Positions 8,249 through 16,947 of a stretch of DNA of 64,000 bases are shown in pieces. The stretch covers positions 62,001-126,000 of the forward strand of contig NZ_JALPRD010000009.1 of the NCBI RefSeq assembly GCF_023197165.1. The letters run 5' to 3'. The position numbers and the translations under genes are program-made. The number at the start of each line of letters is the position of its first letter. Position 1 is the stretch's first letter. The notes under the pieces were generated by a model, which was not told where the DNA came from, searched no databases, and saw only the letters and a program-made list of their open reading frames with translations. The stretch is from Sphingopyxis sp. MSC1_008 (GTDB lineage Bacteria > Pseudomonadota > Alphaproteobacteria > Sphingomonadales > Sphingomonadaceae).

Positions 8249-8614
8249 ATGAGCGAAGCCACCATGTTGGAAGCTGAATATGCCGCTTGGCTGCAGTCGC
8301 TCGTCACGGGCTCGATCCACGGCATGTGGCGGATCGCGAGCGACTTTACCGACCGGGAACCCGGTAAATATCCGCAGATCGACGATGCTGTCATGTTCGA
8401 TGTCGCAATGCTGCTCGCGGCGACAGTGATCGAAGGCAACGTCGAGTTTCGCGATGCGAAGCGCTTCGGCCGCGGCGCCGATATCGCGCGCTCGACTTTT
8501 CTTGAACATATACGCGGCGTCCGAAAGATGAGCGAGGCCCGCGGAACTCCGATGATCTATACGCATATTGAGAGGGCGACGGGCGAGGAACCAACACCGC
8601 ACAGCGCCCATTGA
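8249..8614 (+). CDS. Conserved-looking protein of unknown function
   Basis: 121 aa, soluble, mixed alpha/beta composition (EAEYAAWLQSLVTGS, DDAVMFDVAMLLAATVIEG). Start at 8249 has CAGGG upstream. An EcfG-like promoter at 8174-8198 suggests general stress control. No motif allows a function. It precedes the signalling block that begins at 8766. Confidence 0.65.
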   Translation: MSEATMLEAEYAAWLQSLVTGSIHGMWRIASDFTDREPGKYPQIDDAVMFDVAMLLAATVIEGNVEFRDAKRFGRGADIARSTFLEHIRGVRKMSEARGTPMIYTHIERATGEEPTPHSAH

Positions 8615-8765
8615 TTGCTGGGATGATGGCCTGTGCAGCCGTCTGCCAACAGCGCCGTCCGGGCCGGCGCGGCGGAAAAGGATCGATGGCCCGACCCCTA
8701 TGATTTTTCTTCTGAGAGTGACCGCGCTCATAGGAATGTATCGTCGCGCGCGTTAAGGGAACGAA

Positions 8766-9131
8766 ATGAACAGGCATATCCTTGTCGTTGAGGATGATCC
8801 GCTCGTCGCTCTTATGCTCGAGGGTTATCTGGATGCTCTCGGCCACACGACGGTGGCCGTGGTCGAATCGGTCGCTGCCGCACTCGCGCAGATCGCAAGC
8901 CGCGATCTCGATGCCGCGATCGTCGATGTACATCTTGCGAGCGGAGAGACGAGCGGCCCGGTTGCCGATGCACTCCGGGCGGCCGACATTCCCTTTCTCG
9001 TGACGACGGGATCGCTCACCGCGATCGATGACCCGGCGCTGGCTGCGGCGCCGCTCGTTGCAAAGCCGTTCGCGCTCGCGAGCCTTGCGACGGCGCTTGC
9101 TGAATTGTGGCGGGCTCCAGTGGAAGACTAA
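8766..9131 (+). CDS. Single-domain response regulator (receiver only)
   Basis: 121 aa, a receiver domain with nothing else: acidic pair Asp10-Asp11, phospho-acceptor Asp54 in AAIVDVHL, Thr near 80 (LVTTGS) and Lys in VAKPF. AAGGGA precedes the ATG. It faces the convergent hybrid kinase/KaiC operon and is closely similar in pattern to the receivers at 12941-13285 and 31322-31693. Such proteins usually act as phosphate shuttles or sinks in a phosphorelay. Its kinase is not proven, but the neighbouring hybrid kinase is the obvious candidate. Confidence 0.92.
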   Translation: MNRHILVVEDDPLVALMLEGYLDALGHTTVAVVESVAAALAQIASRDLDAAIVDVHLASGETSGPVADALRAADIPFLVTTGSLTAIDDPALAAAPLVAKPFALASLATALAELWRAPVED

Positions 9132-9245
9132 CCCATACCGGTGAATGGATGGACATCACTGCTTCAAGGCAACAGCGCCAACAAACAGAGCGACGCCGAG
9201 CAGGCCGACCTGGCCGTTGGACGTTCTAGCAGCAATCCGATCGGG

Positions 9246-11252
9246 CTAGGACGCCAAACGAGACACAAGCGCGACATCGCGGATAGCGCGCGCAAGTTCC
9301 GCGACGCGAAACGGTTTGGGCAGCCGCATGACATGCGTCGCGGTATCTTCGGCAAGATCGGCAAAGCCGGTGATCATCAGAATTGGAAGGTCGATCCGTA
9401 CCTTGCGGGCTTCGGCCGCGAGTTCGAGACCGCTCATCGCGGGCATCAAATAATCGGTCACGACGATGTCGAACGGCTCCGAACGGATTGCGCCCAGCGC
9501 TTTCTGGCCGGAATCCGCCTGGGTGACGCGGTGTCCCATTTCTTCCAGCATCGCGGCCGTGCTGGCGCGAACGGTCTCTTCATCGTCGACGAGCAATATG
9601 TGCATCGGCGGTGCTTCGACCATTGCTGGGTCGAAATGATGCTCGTGTAAAACCGCTGCCGTCGCCGCTGCGGGGAGCCAAATTTCTGCCGTCGTGCCTT
9701 CGCCGGGTGTGCTTCGCAGCGTCAGGCGACCGCCCGATTGCGCGGCGAGACCATGGACCATTGAGAGGCCGAGGCCGGTCCCTTTGCCGATGCCCTTGGT
9801 CGAGTAAAATGGCTCGACGGCGCGCGCGAGCGTATCCGCATCCATTCCCTCGCCGCAATCGGCAACCGAGATGCGGACATAAGCGCCTTGATGCAGCGAC
9901 GCATCCCGCGCACCGACCGCAACCAGGTCCACCGCTACTGAGAGGCGGCCCCCTTTCGGCATCGCATCGCGGGCGTTGATGGCGAGATTCAGCAAGGCGA
10001 GTTCGAGCTGGTGCGGGTCGACCATCGCTGCCGGCACGCGTTCGTCTAGCGCAAGAACGAGCGTTATCGTCGGACCGATCGACCGCTGGATCAATTCGGC
10101 GATGCCCGCGATTAATGCAACGACGTCGACAGGCAAGGTTTCGAGATTCTGTCGGCGCGCGAATGCGAGCAGGCGAGCGACGAGCGTGCGGGCGCGTTCG
10201 GACGACTGCAGCGCGCCGTCGACGAGATGCTGCAACCGTTCGTCGGTTATTCTGCGGCGTACGAGATCGAGGCTGCCGACGATCGGGGTCAGAAGATTGT
10301 TAAAGTCATGGGCGACGCCCCCGGTGAGCCGTCCCAATGTCTCGAGCTTTTGCGCCTCATGGAGCTGCGCCATCGCCTCTCCATATTCGCGCGTCCGCTC
10401 TTCGACCCGCTGCTCCAGTTCGACCGTGAAGTTGCGCAGCGTTTCCTCGGCTGTCTTCCGCCCCGTGATCTCCTGACTCACCCCGGTCATCCCGAGCGCC
10501 CGGCCTGCAGCGTCGAGCGCGGGACGGCCGCGCACCTGGACCCAGTGGAGACTCCTGTCGGGCCAAACACAGCGATATTCGACATCATAATCCTCGCCGG
10601 TCGCGAGGGCGCTGCGTACTTTCTCCTGCATCATGGCGCGGTCTTCGTCGTGCACGCTCGTTATGAGATCGTCGTAGGAAAATGGATCGCCCGGCGCGCG
10701 GCCGTAGTGGCTCTTGCAGTCGTCGGACGCCTCGAGCTGCATCGAGGCGACATCGAAGGACCATGCGCCGAGCTTTCCAGCGGCAAGCGCGATGCGCAGT
10801 TGCTGCTCGCCCTCGCGGATTTCCTGCAGCCGCGCCCGTGCTTCATATTGTCGGCGCCGAGCACGCAGCGCCGCCCGGGCGATGCTGATGAGCGTTGTCG
10901 GATGAAAGGGACGCTCGAGAAAGGTGACATTGCCAAGCAACTCGAGATATCGGCCGGCAGCGGGATTGCGCTCGATGCCGCCTCCGTGTTCAGTCAACAG
11001 GATAAAGGGAAAGTCGGACCACTCTTGCTGCGCCTTGAGAAAGGCATCGAGTCCGCGCAGATCGGCGCCCCGAAGGGCTTCGTCCGTCATCAATGCGAAT
11101 GCGGCGCCATCAGACAGTTTCTCGACGAATTCGGCCAGCGACCGCGCAACGTCGCTTTCGATCCTCGCTTCACGCAACATCGAAGTGGCGATCTCGGCGT
11201 CACGACCGCGCGGGGCAAGAAGGACCGCGTGCTCGGAAAAGGTCCGATTCAT
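9246..11252 (-). CDS. PAS-containing hybrid histidine kinase/response regulator
   Basis: 668 aa. Domains in order: N-terminal degenerate receiver-like segment (about 1-130), coiled linker, PAS domain (about 155-280, GAWSFD...WVQVRG...GVSQEITGRK), HisKA with His315 in GGVAHDFNNLL, HATPase (NARDAMPKGG, GTGLGLSMVHGL) and a C-terminal receiver with Asp600 in VVTDYLMP. No membrane span, so cytosolic. The start overlaps the kaiC-like gene stop by 4 bp (ATGA), so the two are translationally coupled. It probably feeds phosphate via its own receiver to single-domain receivers nearby (inference). Confidence 0.93.
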   Translation of the reverse strand: MNRTFSEHAVLLAPRGRDAEIATSMLREARIESDVARSLAEFVEKLSDGAAFALMTDEALRGADLRGLDAFLKAQQEWSDFPFILLTEHGGGIERNPAAGRYLELLGNVTFLERPFHPTTLISIARAALRARRRQYEARARLQEIREGEQQLRIALAAGKLGAWSFDVASMQLEASDDCKSHYGRAPGDPFSYDDLITSVHDEDRAMMQEKVRSALATGEDYDVEYRCVWPDRSLHWVQVRGRPALDAAGRALGMTGVSQEITGRKTAEETLRNFTVELEQRVEERTREYGEAMAQLHEAQKLETLGRLTGGVAHDFNNLLTPIVGSLDLVRRRITDERLQHLVDGALQSSERARTLVARLLAFARRQNLETLPVDVVALIAGIAELIQRSIGPTITLVLALDERVPAAMVDPHQLELALLNLAINARDAMPKGGRLSVAVDLVAVGARDASLHQGAYVRISVADCGEGMDADTLARAVEPFYSTKGIGKGTGLGLSMVHGLAAQSGGRLTLRSTPGEGTTAEIWLPAAATAAVLHEHHFDPAMVEAPPMHILLVDDEETVRASTAAMLEEMGHRVTQADSGQKALGAIRSEPFDIVVTDYLMPAMSGLELAAEARKVRIDLPILMITGFADLAEDTATHVMRLPKPFRVAELARAIRDVALVSRLAS

Positions 11253-12775
11253 TCGGGGCGCTCGTCCCGCGTTTTTTCCATCAATCCCGCCGACGGGATA
11301 ATCTCGGGGACCCCGCGAAGCACGCCCTGGAATCCCGTCAGCGGCTCGCCGAGGGTGATCCCCTTCGCATCGATCCAGTATTCGCGGATCGTATATTCAT
11401 GCGCGCCGGTCCGCTTTTTCATAATCGAGATGGCCCGCCTCACACGTCCCGCCGCCTCGAAATAACGCAGAAGCACGACGGTATCGGCGAGGTAGGTCAC
11501 ATCGACTGGCGACTTCATATCGCCGACCAGGCCGTGCTGGGCGACGGTGAGAAAGGTCATAACGCCCTGGCGGTTCAGATATTGCAGCAATTCGTGCATA
11601 TGGAGAATGAGCGCGCTTTCTTCGGGCATCGCTGCCTGGAAGCCGTTCAGGCTGTCGATCACGACGGTCTTCGCCTGATGCTCCTCGACACAGTTGCGCA
11701 CCCGCTGCGAAAATTCCCCGGGAGAGAGTTCGGCGGCATCGACCTGTTCGATGATGAGATTGCCGCCGTCGACCATTGCCTGGATGTCGATCCCAAGACC
11801 CTTCGCACGCGAGAAGAGCAATCCAAGCTCCTCATCGAAAACGAACATGGCGGCCTTGCCGCCGCGCCTGATCGCGCTTTCAACGAATGTCAGGGCAAAC
11901 AGCGATTTTCCGGTTCCCGATGGACCGAGGATCAGTGCGTTCGACCCGGTCTCGAAGCCGCCTCCCAGCAAGGCGTTGAGCTCGGCGCTATCGGTCGTGA
12001 CGGGCTCGCGTTTGAACTGCGTCTTATGCTCGAGCGACACGAGCCGGGGGAAAACCCGGACGCCGCCGTGCTCGATGACAAAATCATGATAGCCGCCGCG
12101 AAATTTCTGACCCCGATATTTGAGTATGCGCAAGCGCCGACGTTCGGGGCCATATTCGGGCGACATTTCCTGAAGCCGGATCACGCCGTGCGCAACGCTG
12201 TGCACGGTCTTGTCGGCGCTTTCCGAGGTCAAATCGTCGAGCATCAGCACGGTCGCCTCATGATGCGCGAAATAATGCTTGAGCGAGAGGATCTGTCGCC
12301 GATAGCGCAGCGAGCTTTGGGCGAGCAGGCGGATTTCGGAAAGGCTGTCGAGGACGACACGATCCGGTTTGACCTCCTCATATTTCTCGAGGATCCGTTT
12401 CGTCGTCTCGCCAAGTTCGAGGTCCGATGAATACAGGAGGCTTTGTTGTTGCTCGTCGTTGAGCAAGGCCTCAGGCGGCACAAGCTCGAAAATGTGAAAA
12501 TTGTCCGGAAGCTCCCACCCATGCGACCGCGCCGTCTCGCGAAGCTCTTCCTCGGTTTCCGAAAGCGTGATGTAGAGGCAGCGCTCGCCCGCTTCTGCGC
12601 CCGTCATCAGGAACTGGCTCGCAATTGTCGTCTTGCCGGTCCCCGGATCGCCTTCCATCAAAAAAATCCGGCCGCGCCTCAGCCCCCCGGCTGTAATGTC
12701 ATCAAGGCCGGCGACACCTGTTGCCGCCTTGCCGGAGCGACTTTCGCCGTTTTTATTTGCTTCGGCCTTGGTCAT
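11249..12775 (-). CDS. KaiC-family double-domain ATPase
   Basis: 508 aa with two RecA-like KaiC domains: Walker A GDPGTGKTT at 42-50 in the first and GPSGTGKS at about 284-291 in the second; Walker-B-like VVLDSLSEIR and VVIDSLNGF follow. Length matches cyanobacterial KaiC, where the second domain autophosphorylates; no kaiA or kaiB is present here. In non-cyanobacteria, KaiC homologues occur with histidine kinases in stress or timing roles. The downstream overlapping hybrid kinase supports a shared signalling function. Confidence 0.92.
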   Translation of the reverse strand: MTKAEANKNGESRSGKAATGVAGLDDITAGGLRRGRIFLMEGDPGTGKTTIASQFLMTGAEAGERCLYITLSETEEELRETARSHGWELPDNFHIFELVPPEALLNDEQQQSLLYSSDLELGETTKRILEKYEEVKPDRVVLDSLSEIRLLAQSSLRYRRQILSLKHYFAHHEATVLMLDDLTSESADKTVHSVAHGVIRLQEMSPEYGPERRRLRILKYRGQKFRGGYHDFVIEHGGVRVFPRLVSLEHKTQFKREPVTTDSAELNALLGGGFETGSNALILGPSGTGKSLFALTFVESAIRRGGKAAMFVFDEELGLLFSRAKGLGIDIQAMVDGGNLIIEQVDAAELSPGEFSQRVRNCVEEHQAKTVVIDSLNGFQAAMPEESALILHMHELLQYLNRQGVMTFLTVAQHGLVGDMKSPVDVTYLADTVVLLRYFEAAGRVRRAISIMKKRTGAHEYTIREYWIDAKGITLGEPLTGFQGVLRGVPEIIPSAGLMEKTRDERPE

Positions 12776-12940
12776 CGTTCGCTACATCTCCTTCAGCTTA
12801 TCAACGCTCTGCATCTGGTGCGAGGCCGTCTTGGCTCAACCGGATGAAGTCTCGACGACGCAGTTCCTGCGTGGTCTTTTTCATCCGGTTCGCCCATCAA
12901 GAATGATTGACCGCGCCTGAGGGTTCCGAAGGCGGCGCGG

Positions 12941-13285
12941 TCAAAGCCGCCCGAGACCCTCGCGCAGGTCGTCCAGTGTAAACGGCTTGGCGAGGATTGG
13001 ACGCCCGCGCCAAGCCGGACCTGTCTCACCGACGAATCCGCCCGTCGCGACGAGAAACGGTATGTTGTTTTCGCTCAGCGCGGCTGCGATCGCGTCGCCG
13101 ACGTCACCATCCGCAAGGTGGACGTCGACCACCGCAGCGTCGATGCCGCCCTCTGCAATCTTCGCCAGCGCGTCGTCGACGCGGTCAACCGTCGCCGCGC
13201 AGCGATGGCCGAGCATATCGATATATTCTTCCAGCAACATGCCGATGATCGCATCATCTTCGACGATCAAAATCCGTTGGTTCAT
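12941..13285 (-). CDS. Single-domain response regulator (receiver only)
   Basis: 114 aa from ATG 13285 (GAGGA 7 nt upstream; a GTG one codon earlier is also possible). Receiver signature: Asp10-Asp11, phospho-acceptor Asp54 in AAVVDVHLADG, Thr near LVATGG and Lys in LAKPF. It lies upstream of the kaiC-like gene, 165 bp away, on the same strand. Sequence layout matches the receivers at 8766 and 31322, so these three are probable paralogues. Confidence 0.9.
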   Translation of the reverse strand: MNQRILIVEDDAIIGMLLEEYIDMLGHRCAATVDRVDDALAKIAEGGIDAAVVDVHLADGDVGDAIAAALSENNIPFLVATGGFVGETGPAWRGRPILAKPFTLDDLREGLGRL

Positions 13286-13455
13286 CACTGATTCCTCGAT
13301 TAGCCATGGCGCCGGTTCTCCTGAGCCCTCGTCCCGCGCCTACCGTTCCGGCGAGAGTCAAAAGATGAAGTTGGAATAGTCACCGCCGCGCGGCACGACG
13401 GAAGCGATGACCAGGGCATTCAAAACAAGCGCAAACACTCTCGCCCTTCGGACAT

Positions 13456-13953
13456 TCAAGCGACCCACAACCGCTGGTCACGATGCCAGGTCTCGATCGA
13501 TTTTTTCGGGTAAAGGTCAAAGACTTCGTCGGCCGGGCTGATGGTCGGCACGACCCACGCCGCCTTATATTTGAGCATGATATGCACCGAGACCGGTGGT
13601 TCGGGGAGATCAGTGTTAATCGCGCTCGCGAAGGGATGGACCAGCTCAGGCCATTCGGGATCGAAAAGCCAGAGTGCGGAACCGCAGGCGGTGCAGAACC
13701 GCCGCTCCGCGGTGGAAAGTTCGCAGCCTTGATGTTCGTCGTCGGAGATGCGGGCGCGGTACGTGCCGAGCCGCTCTTCGCCTTGAACCTCGAGCGTGGA
13801 TGCGCTGGCAGCCAGGTTGATCGCATATCCTCCGCCGCCCTGCTGTTTGCGGCAGATCGAGCAATAGCAGCGTTGATAAGGGACCGGTGTGTGGCTCTCG
13901 ATCTGAAATGTCACGGCGTCGCAGCGGCACGAGCCTTCGAGCATCAACGGCAT
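13456..13953 (-). CDS. GFA family (CENP-V type) zinc protein
   Basis: 165 aa. Contains the GFA zinc ligands: SCRCDAV near residue 9, CYCSIC near 34 and CTACG near 91. Family members include glutathione-dependent formaldehyde-activating enzyme, but most are uncharacterised. The start at 13953 is chosen because the family fold begins at once (MPLMLEGSCRC) and GGAGG is about 11 nt upstream; the frame is open further upstream but overlaps a real gene. It lies 5 bp behind the gene at 13959, likely in the same operon. A second GFA gene is at 32530. Confidence 0.88.
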   Translation of the reverse strand: MPLMLEGSCRCDAVTFQIESHTPVPYQRCYCSICRKQQGGGGYAINLAASASTLEVQGEERLGTYRARISDDEHQGCELSTAERRFCTACGSALWLFDPEWPELVHPFASAINTDLPEPPVSVHIMLKYKAAWVVPTISPADEVFDLYPKKSIETWHRDQRLWVA

Positions 13954-13958
13954 GTATA

Positions 13959-14333
13959 TTATTCCTCCTCGGAAACGAGATCGGCGTACCAGTCGGCGTA
14001 TCCCGTCGTACGCACCATATGGCGGTTGAGGTCGGGCGCCCCGTCGGTCCACCAGACGGGTCCATGTTCGCCAAGCGACTGTTTGGCCCGGTCGACCTCC
14101 CGGCGCGCCGCGGCTTCCATGCCTGCGTCGCCTGACCGCTTCGCGGCCGCGACAGCGCGTCGCGCCCCCATCAACACCTTTACAAGTCGGCCGCGGACGC
14201 TGTCGGCGAGTCCGGGATCGGCCATCGGCCACAGGCGGCCACGAACGATGAAGTAGCGGCCATCGGGCGTCGTATTGGGAACGCCCAATGCGCGTGCCGT
14301 GCGACGCAACGGGGATTTTCCGCTCGACTCCAT
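13959..14333 (-). CDS. Protein of unknown function, GFA-linked
   Basis: About 124 aa from ATG 14333; a TTG at 14372 would add 13 residues. Contains a conserved-looking core (ALGVPNTTPDGRYFIVRGRLWPMADPGL), a basic helix and a C-terminal WWTDGAPDLNRHMVRTTGYADWYADL segment. Soluble. It immediately precedes the GFA gene, whose ribosome site lies inside its last codons. No function can be assigned. Confidence 0.75.
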   Translation of the reverse strand: MESSGKSPLRRTARALGVPNTTPDGRYFIVRGRLWPMADPGLADSVRGRLVKVLMGARRAVAAAKRSGDAGMEAAARREVDRAKQSLGEHGPVWWTDGAPDLNRHMVRTTGYADWYADLVSEEE

Positions 14334-14402
14334 ATCGACCGGATCACTGGGGTTCTCAAGGGCCACGGGCAAAAGGCTCGGAGCTGCGGCGATTTATAAA
14401 GA

Positions 14403-14429
14403 GGCACCGGCGGGCAATCCGCCGGTGCC
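14403..14429 (-). terminator. Terminator hairpin behind the DUF1328 gene
   Basis: GGCACCGGCGG (14403-14413) pairs perfectly with CCGCCGGTGCC (14419-14429) around loop GCAAT. On the minus strand it is followed by CTCTTTAT and lies 38 bp beyond the DUF1328 stop. Confidence 0.65.
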
Positions 14430-14467
14430 GGATATTGCGCGGGGACCACGGAGGCCCGCCACTTATG

Positions 14468-14641
14468 TCATGGCAATGTTCGCCGTCCGCCGCGTCCAAA
14501 GACGAAGCCGACGATTACGAGCACCACTGCCACAACGAGCAAAATCTTCGCAAAGTCGGCCGAGAGCCCGGCAATCCCGCCGAAGCCGAGAAGCGCGGCA
14601 ACGAGTGCTACGACTGCGAATATGATGGCCCATCTGAACAT
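14468..14641 (-). CDS. DUF1328 small membrane protein
   Basis: 57 aa with two hydrophobic helices ([20 protein letters not shown] and [17 protein letters not shown]) joined by [11 protein letters not shown], the standard DUF1328/YtjA layout. GAGGAG lies 8 nt before the ATG. An EcfG-type promoter (14762-14738) precedes it and a hairpin terminator follows, so it is a one-gene stress-controlled unit. The function of the family is unknown. Confidence 0.9.
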   Translation of the reverse strand: MFRWAIIFAVVALVAALLGFGGIAGLSADFAKILLVVAVVLVIVGFVFGRGGRRTLP

Positions 14642-14737
14642 GTACACTCTCCTCGAAGCGCGCGGCGTCACCCGCATTCACGCGTGCGTGAAAGCGGCGG
14701 GCTGCACCGCCAAAACATCCTGTCCGGATAATCCGTC

Positions 14738-14762
14738 AACGCCGCCTCGGAGCAAAAGTTCC
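14738..14762 (-). promoter_or_regulatory. EcfG-type general stress promoter
   Basis: On the minus strand, GGAAC (14762-14758), 16-nt spacer, CGTT (14741-14738): a perfect match to the EcfG consensus, about 97 bp upstream of the DUF1328 start. Confidence 0.75.
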
Positions 14763-14776
14763 GGCTCCGACGACAG

Positions 14777-14801
14777 GCAACGCACCGCGCTCGCCCGCGT
14801 T
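14777..14801 (+). promoter_or_regulatory. Possible EcfG-type promoter (one mismatch)
   Basis: GCAAC (14777-14781), 16-nt spacer, CGTT (14798-14801), 41 bp before the lipoprotein start at 14843. The second base of the -35 box deviates from GGAAC, so the match is weaker. Confidence 0.35.
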
Positions 14802-14842
14802 CATTACCGTGCGGGAGGATGTTTTCCAAAGGCCGATCACCA

Positions 14843-15400
14843 ATGCCGCGATCATTTCTCTCTTCTGCACACTTCATCACCTTGCTTGCTCTTGCCGCGG
14901 CAGCGCCAACCCTTGCGGGTTGCAACGAGCGATCCGAGGCGACTGCGCCCCTGCCCGGTCGCAGCGACGAAATTCTTGTGCTTGCCGATGGCGCCACGAT
15001 GGTTGCCCGGCCAGGCAGCCGAGACCGGGCTATGGCGCACTGGATCGCTTCGGCGACCGATGAGGGCACATCCTTTTCTTTCGATAAGATTATGTTCGTG
15101 CCCGGCACATCGCGCTTCACGCACCAGGGTCTCGGCAATGCGGCGGTGCTCGAGACCCTGCTGCGCGCAACCCCCGACCTGCGCATAATCCTCATCGGCA
15201 GCAGCAGCCGTGGGGATGCCGACAAGGCTGTTCGGCGAGAGCGCGCCGAGGCGCTCTCGGAATTCCTTAAAGGCCGAGGGATCGCCAAGGACCGCATCGC
15301 GGTCGCCGACCGGGAGAACGACGGAGCGGCAGATGCCCAGTTGATTGCCGTCGCCCGGCGCGGTTCGTGGCGCGATCCGCTCGTCCCGGCCTCAAACTGA
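14843..15400 (+). CDS. OmpA-like lipoprotein
   Basis: 185 aa from ATG 14843 (an ATG at 14819 abuts its own GGAGG and is less likely). Signal peptide with lipobox LAGC at about residue 27, then an OmpA-type domain: FDKIMFVPGTSRF, LRIILIGSSSRGDAD, RAEALSEFLKGRGI, the hallmark of peptidoglycan-associated proteins. Expected at the outer or inner membrane facing the periplasm. It is divergent from the DUF1328 gene. Confidence 0.82.
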   Translation: MPRSFLSSAHFITLLALAAAAPTLAGCNERSEATAPLPGRSDEILVLADGATMVARPGSRDRAMAHWIASATDEGTSFSFDKIMFVPGTSRFTHQGLGNAAVLETLLRATPDLRIILIGSSSRGDADKAVRRERAEALSEFLKGRGIAKDRIAVADRENDGAADAQLIAVARRGSWRDPLVPASN

Positions 15401-15494
15401 CCTGCATCGCCCGGGCCTTACGCCGGGTCACCCGATCGCATGAGGGCGTCATCAGCCCGAGCGGCTGCTTCTGGGAAAGTGAGTTCGTAGCGCT

Positions 15495-15995
15495 TTATTT
15501 GCGCAAGCGTTCGGCGGCGTCGGCGAGCATCGCGATAGCGACGCCCACTGCTAATCCTAGAACCGTCTCGCGGCCGACATCACCGAAATGATGTTCCTCG
15601 ATCCGAACCCCGTCGCGATCGGCCGTCGCGACATAGACTAGCCCAACCTCTTCGTCATCCTGCTGCGGTCCACAAAAACCGGTGATCGATGCAGCGATGT
15701 CCGCCCGGCTTTTTGCCATCGCACCTTCTGCCATCGCGCGCGCGACCTCCGGATTGACCGCATCGCAGCGTTCGGCATCGTCGCGCTTCACCCCGAGCAT
15801 TTCGCATTTCGCATCGATCGAATAGACAACAAAGCCGCGCTCGAGACTGGGACCAAGCTTGGTATTTCCGGCGAACAGCGCCGCAAGTTGCCCACCGGTG
15901 CAGCTTTCGGCGGTTGCGACGCGCAACGCGGACCCGGCAAGCGCTTTCGCGAGACGGCGCGTCTGAACTTCAACCGGATCGGCTTCGAGGCTCAT
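15495..15995 (-). CDS. pncC: CinA C-terminal domain protein (nicotinamide-nucleotide amidase)
   Basis: 166 aa from ATG 15995, which has AGGGA 9 nt upstream; the ATG at 16019 lacks a ribosome site. A stand-alone CinA_C domain with TAESCTGG, the FVVYS strand and ASITGFCGP motifs. Family members deamidate nicotinamide mononucleotide to nicotinate mononucleotide and salvage NAD. Symbol by family, not by experiment. Confidence 0.88.
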   Translation of the reverse strand: MSLEADPVEVQTRRLAKALAGSALRVATAESCTGGQLAALFAGNTKLGPSLERGFVVYSIDAKCEMLGVKRDDAERCDAVNPEVARAMAEGAMAKSRADIAASITGFCGPQQDDEEVGLVYVATADRDGVRIEEHHFGDVGRETVLGLAVGVAIAMLADAAERLRK

Positions 15996-16163
15996 GAAAT
16001 AATCCCTGGTGTTCGCCATCGACGATTGAAATCACGACAACGAGCGTGCCCGCATAAGTTTAGCCAGCATATCCACAGGGCGGCGTCCGAAAAGACCGGC
16101 GTACCCAGGAATGCGCTGTTGCCGCGACGGGGCGCACGTCCCATCGCGGCAAAGTCATGCTAT

Positions 16164-16664
16164 TCAGGCGCGCATTGTTGCAAGTTCTGCGGGGGGAAGA
16201 CCGCCATTCTCGGCTTGCGCCTTCAGCTGTTCCTTGCGTGCCAGCATCTGCTCGCCGAGCGCTTCGAGATCGACGTCGGCGGCGCGCGCCTGCTGGAACA
16301 TATTGTCCTGCTGTTTTTCCTCTTCCTTCACATGATGCTTGATCTCCTCCGAGAGCACCGTGACCTTGGCGTCGAAAAATTCATCGTCGGGACCCGAGGC
16401 TTCGATGTCGTTGATCAGCACCTTGGCGCCGTCATGCTCGACATAGGCTTCATTCAACAGGTCGTCATCGATCTTGCCCCGAAGCGCCGGATAAAAGACT
16501 TCTTCCTCGATCTGGGCGTGAATCTTGAGCTCGGTGCAGATCTGCGCCGCGAGCTTAGCCTTGCGGTCGGAACTGGTCGCTTTTTCGAATTCTTCGAACA
16601 GGCCTTCCACCGTCCGGTGGTCGGCAGCGAGAATGTGGGTTGCATCCGTGTCGATCGATTTCAT
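16164..16664 (-). CDS. Hemerythrin HHE-domain protein
   Basis: About 166 aa. Helical protein with the metal-binding pattern AADHRTVEGLFEEFE, HAQIEEEVFYPALR and EIKHHVKEEE, matching di-iron hemerythrin-like domains. Acts in the cytosol, often linked to oxygen, NO or redox stress. The start at 16664 has GGAG 7 nt upstream; the ATG at 16676 is also possible. A near-consensus EcfG box lies upstream (16723-16699). Confidence 0.92.
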   Translation of the reverse strand: MKSIDTDATHILAADHRTVEGLFEEFEKATSSDRKAKLAAQICTELKIHAQIEEEVFYPALRGKIDDDLLNEAYVEHDGAKVLINDIEASGPDDEFFDAKVTVLSEEIKHHVKEEEKQQDNMFQQARAADVDLEALGEQMLARKEQLKAQAENGGLPPAELATMRA

Positions 16665-16698
16665 TGCAGTCTCCATCTTGCTCCCGCCTCATTGGCAA

Positions 16699-16723
16699 AA
16701 CGATGAAGTGCCCCTTAAGTTGC
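16699..16723 (-). promoter_or_regulatory. Possible EcfG-type promoter (one mismatch)
   Basis: Minus strand GCAAC (16723-16719), 16-nt spacer, CGTT (16702-16699), about 35 bp before the hemerythrin start. The same one-base deviation as at 14777. Confidence 0.35.
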
Positions 16724-16947
16724 GATCTCCCTTTCGGGGACAAGCGGGGCCGCGCGAGGTCCGACCTGACATGACGCCGCATTGGCACGCGCGTCGGACC
16801 GTCTCCGTCCGCGCGAGCGCGCCGCCCCATATCCGGAGCGGGTTTGCACGATGGCAGACAGCCAGAAGCGGGGTTTTTCCGAAATCTGCAACCGGCGGAA
16901 CGTTCGTGCGCACCGCGAATTGAATCATCGCAGCAACGGAGGCGACC

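Noticed and set aside
13954-14232. N-terminal extension of the GFA frame
   Set aside because: It would overlap a better supported gene; the family fold starts at 13953.
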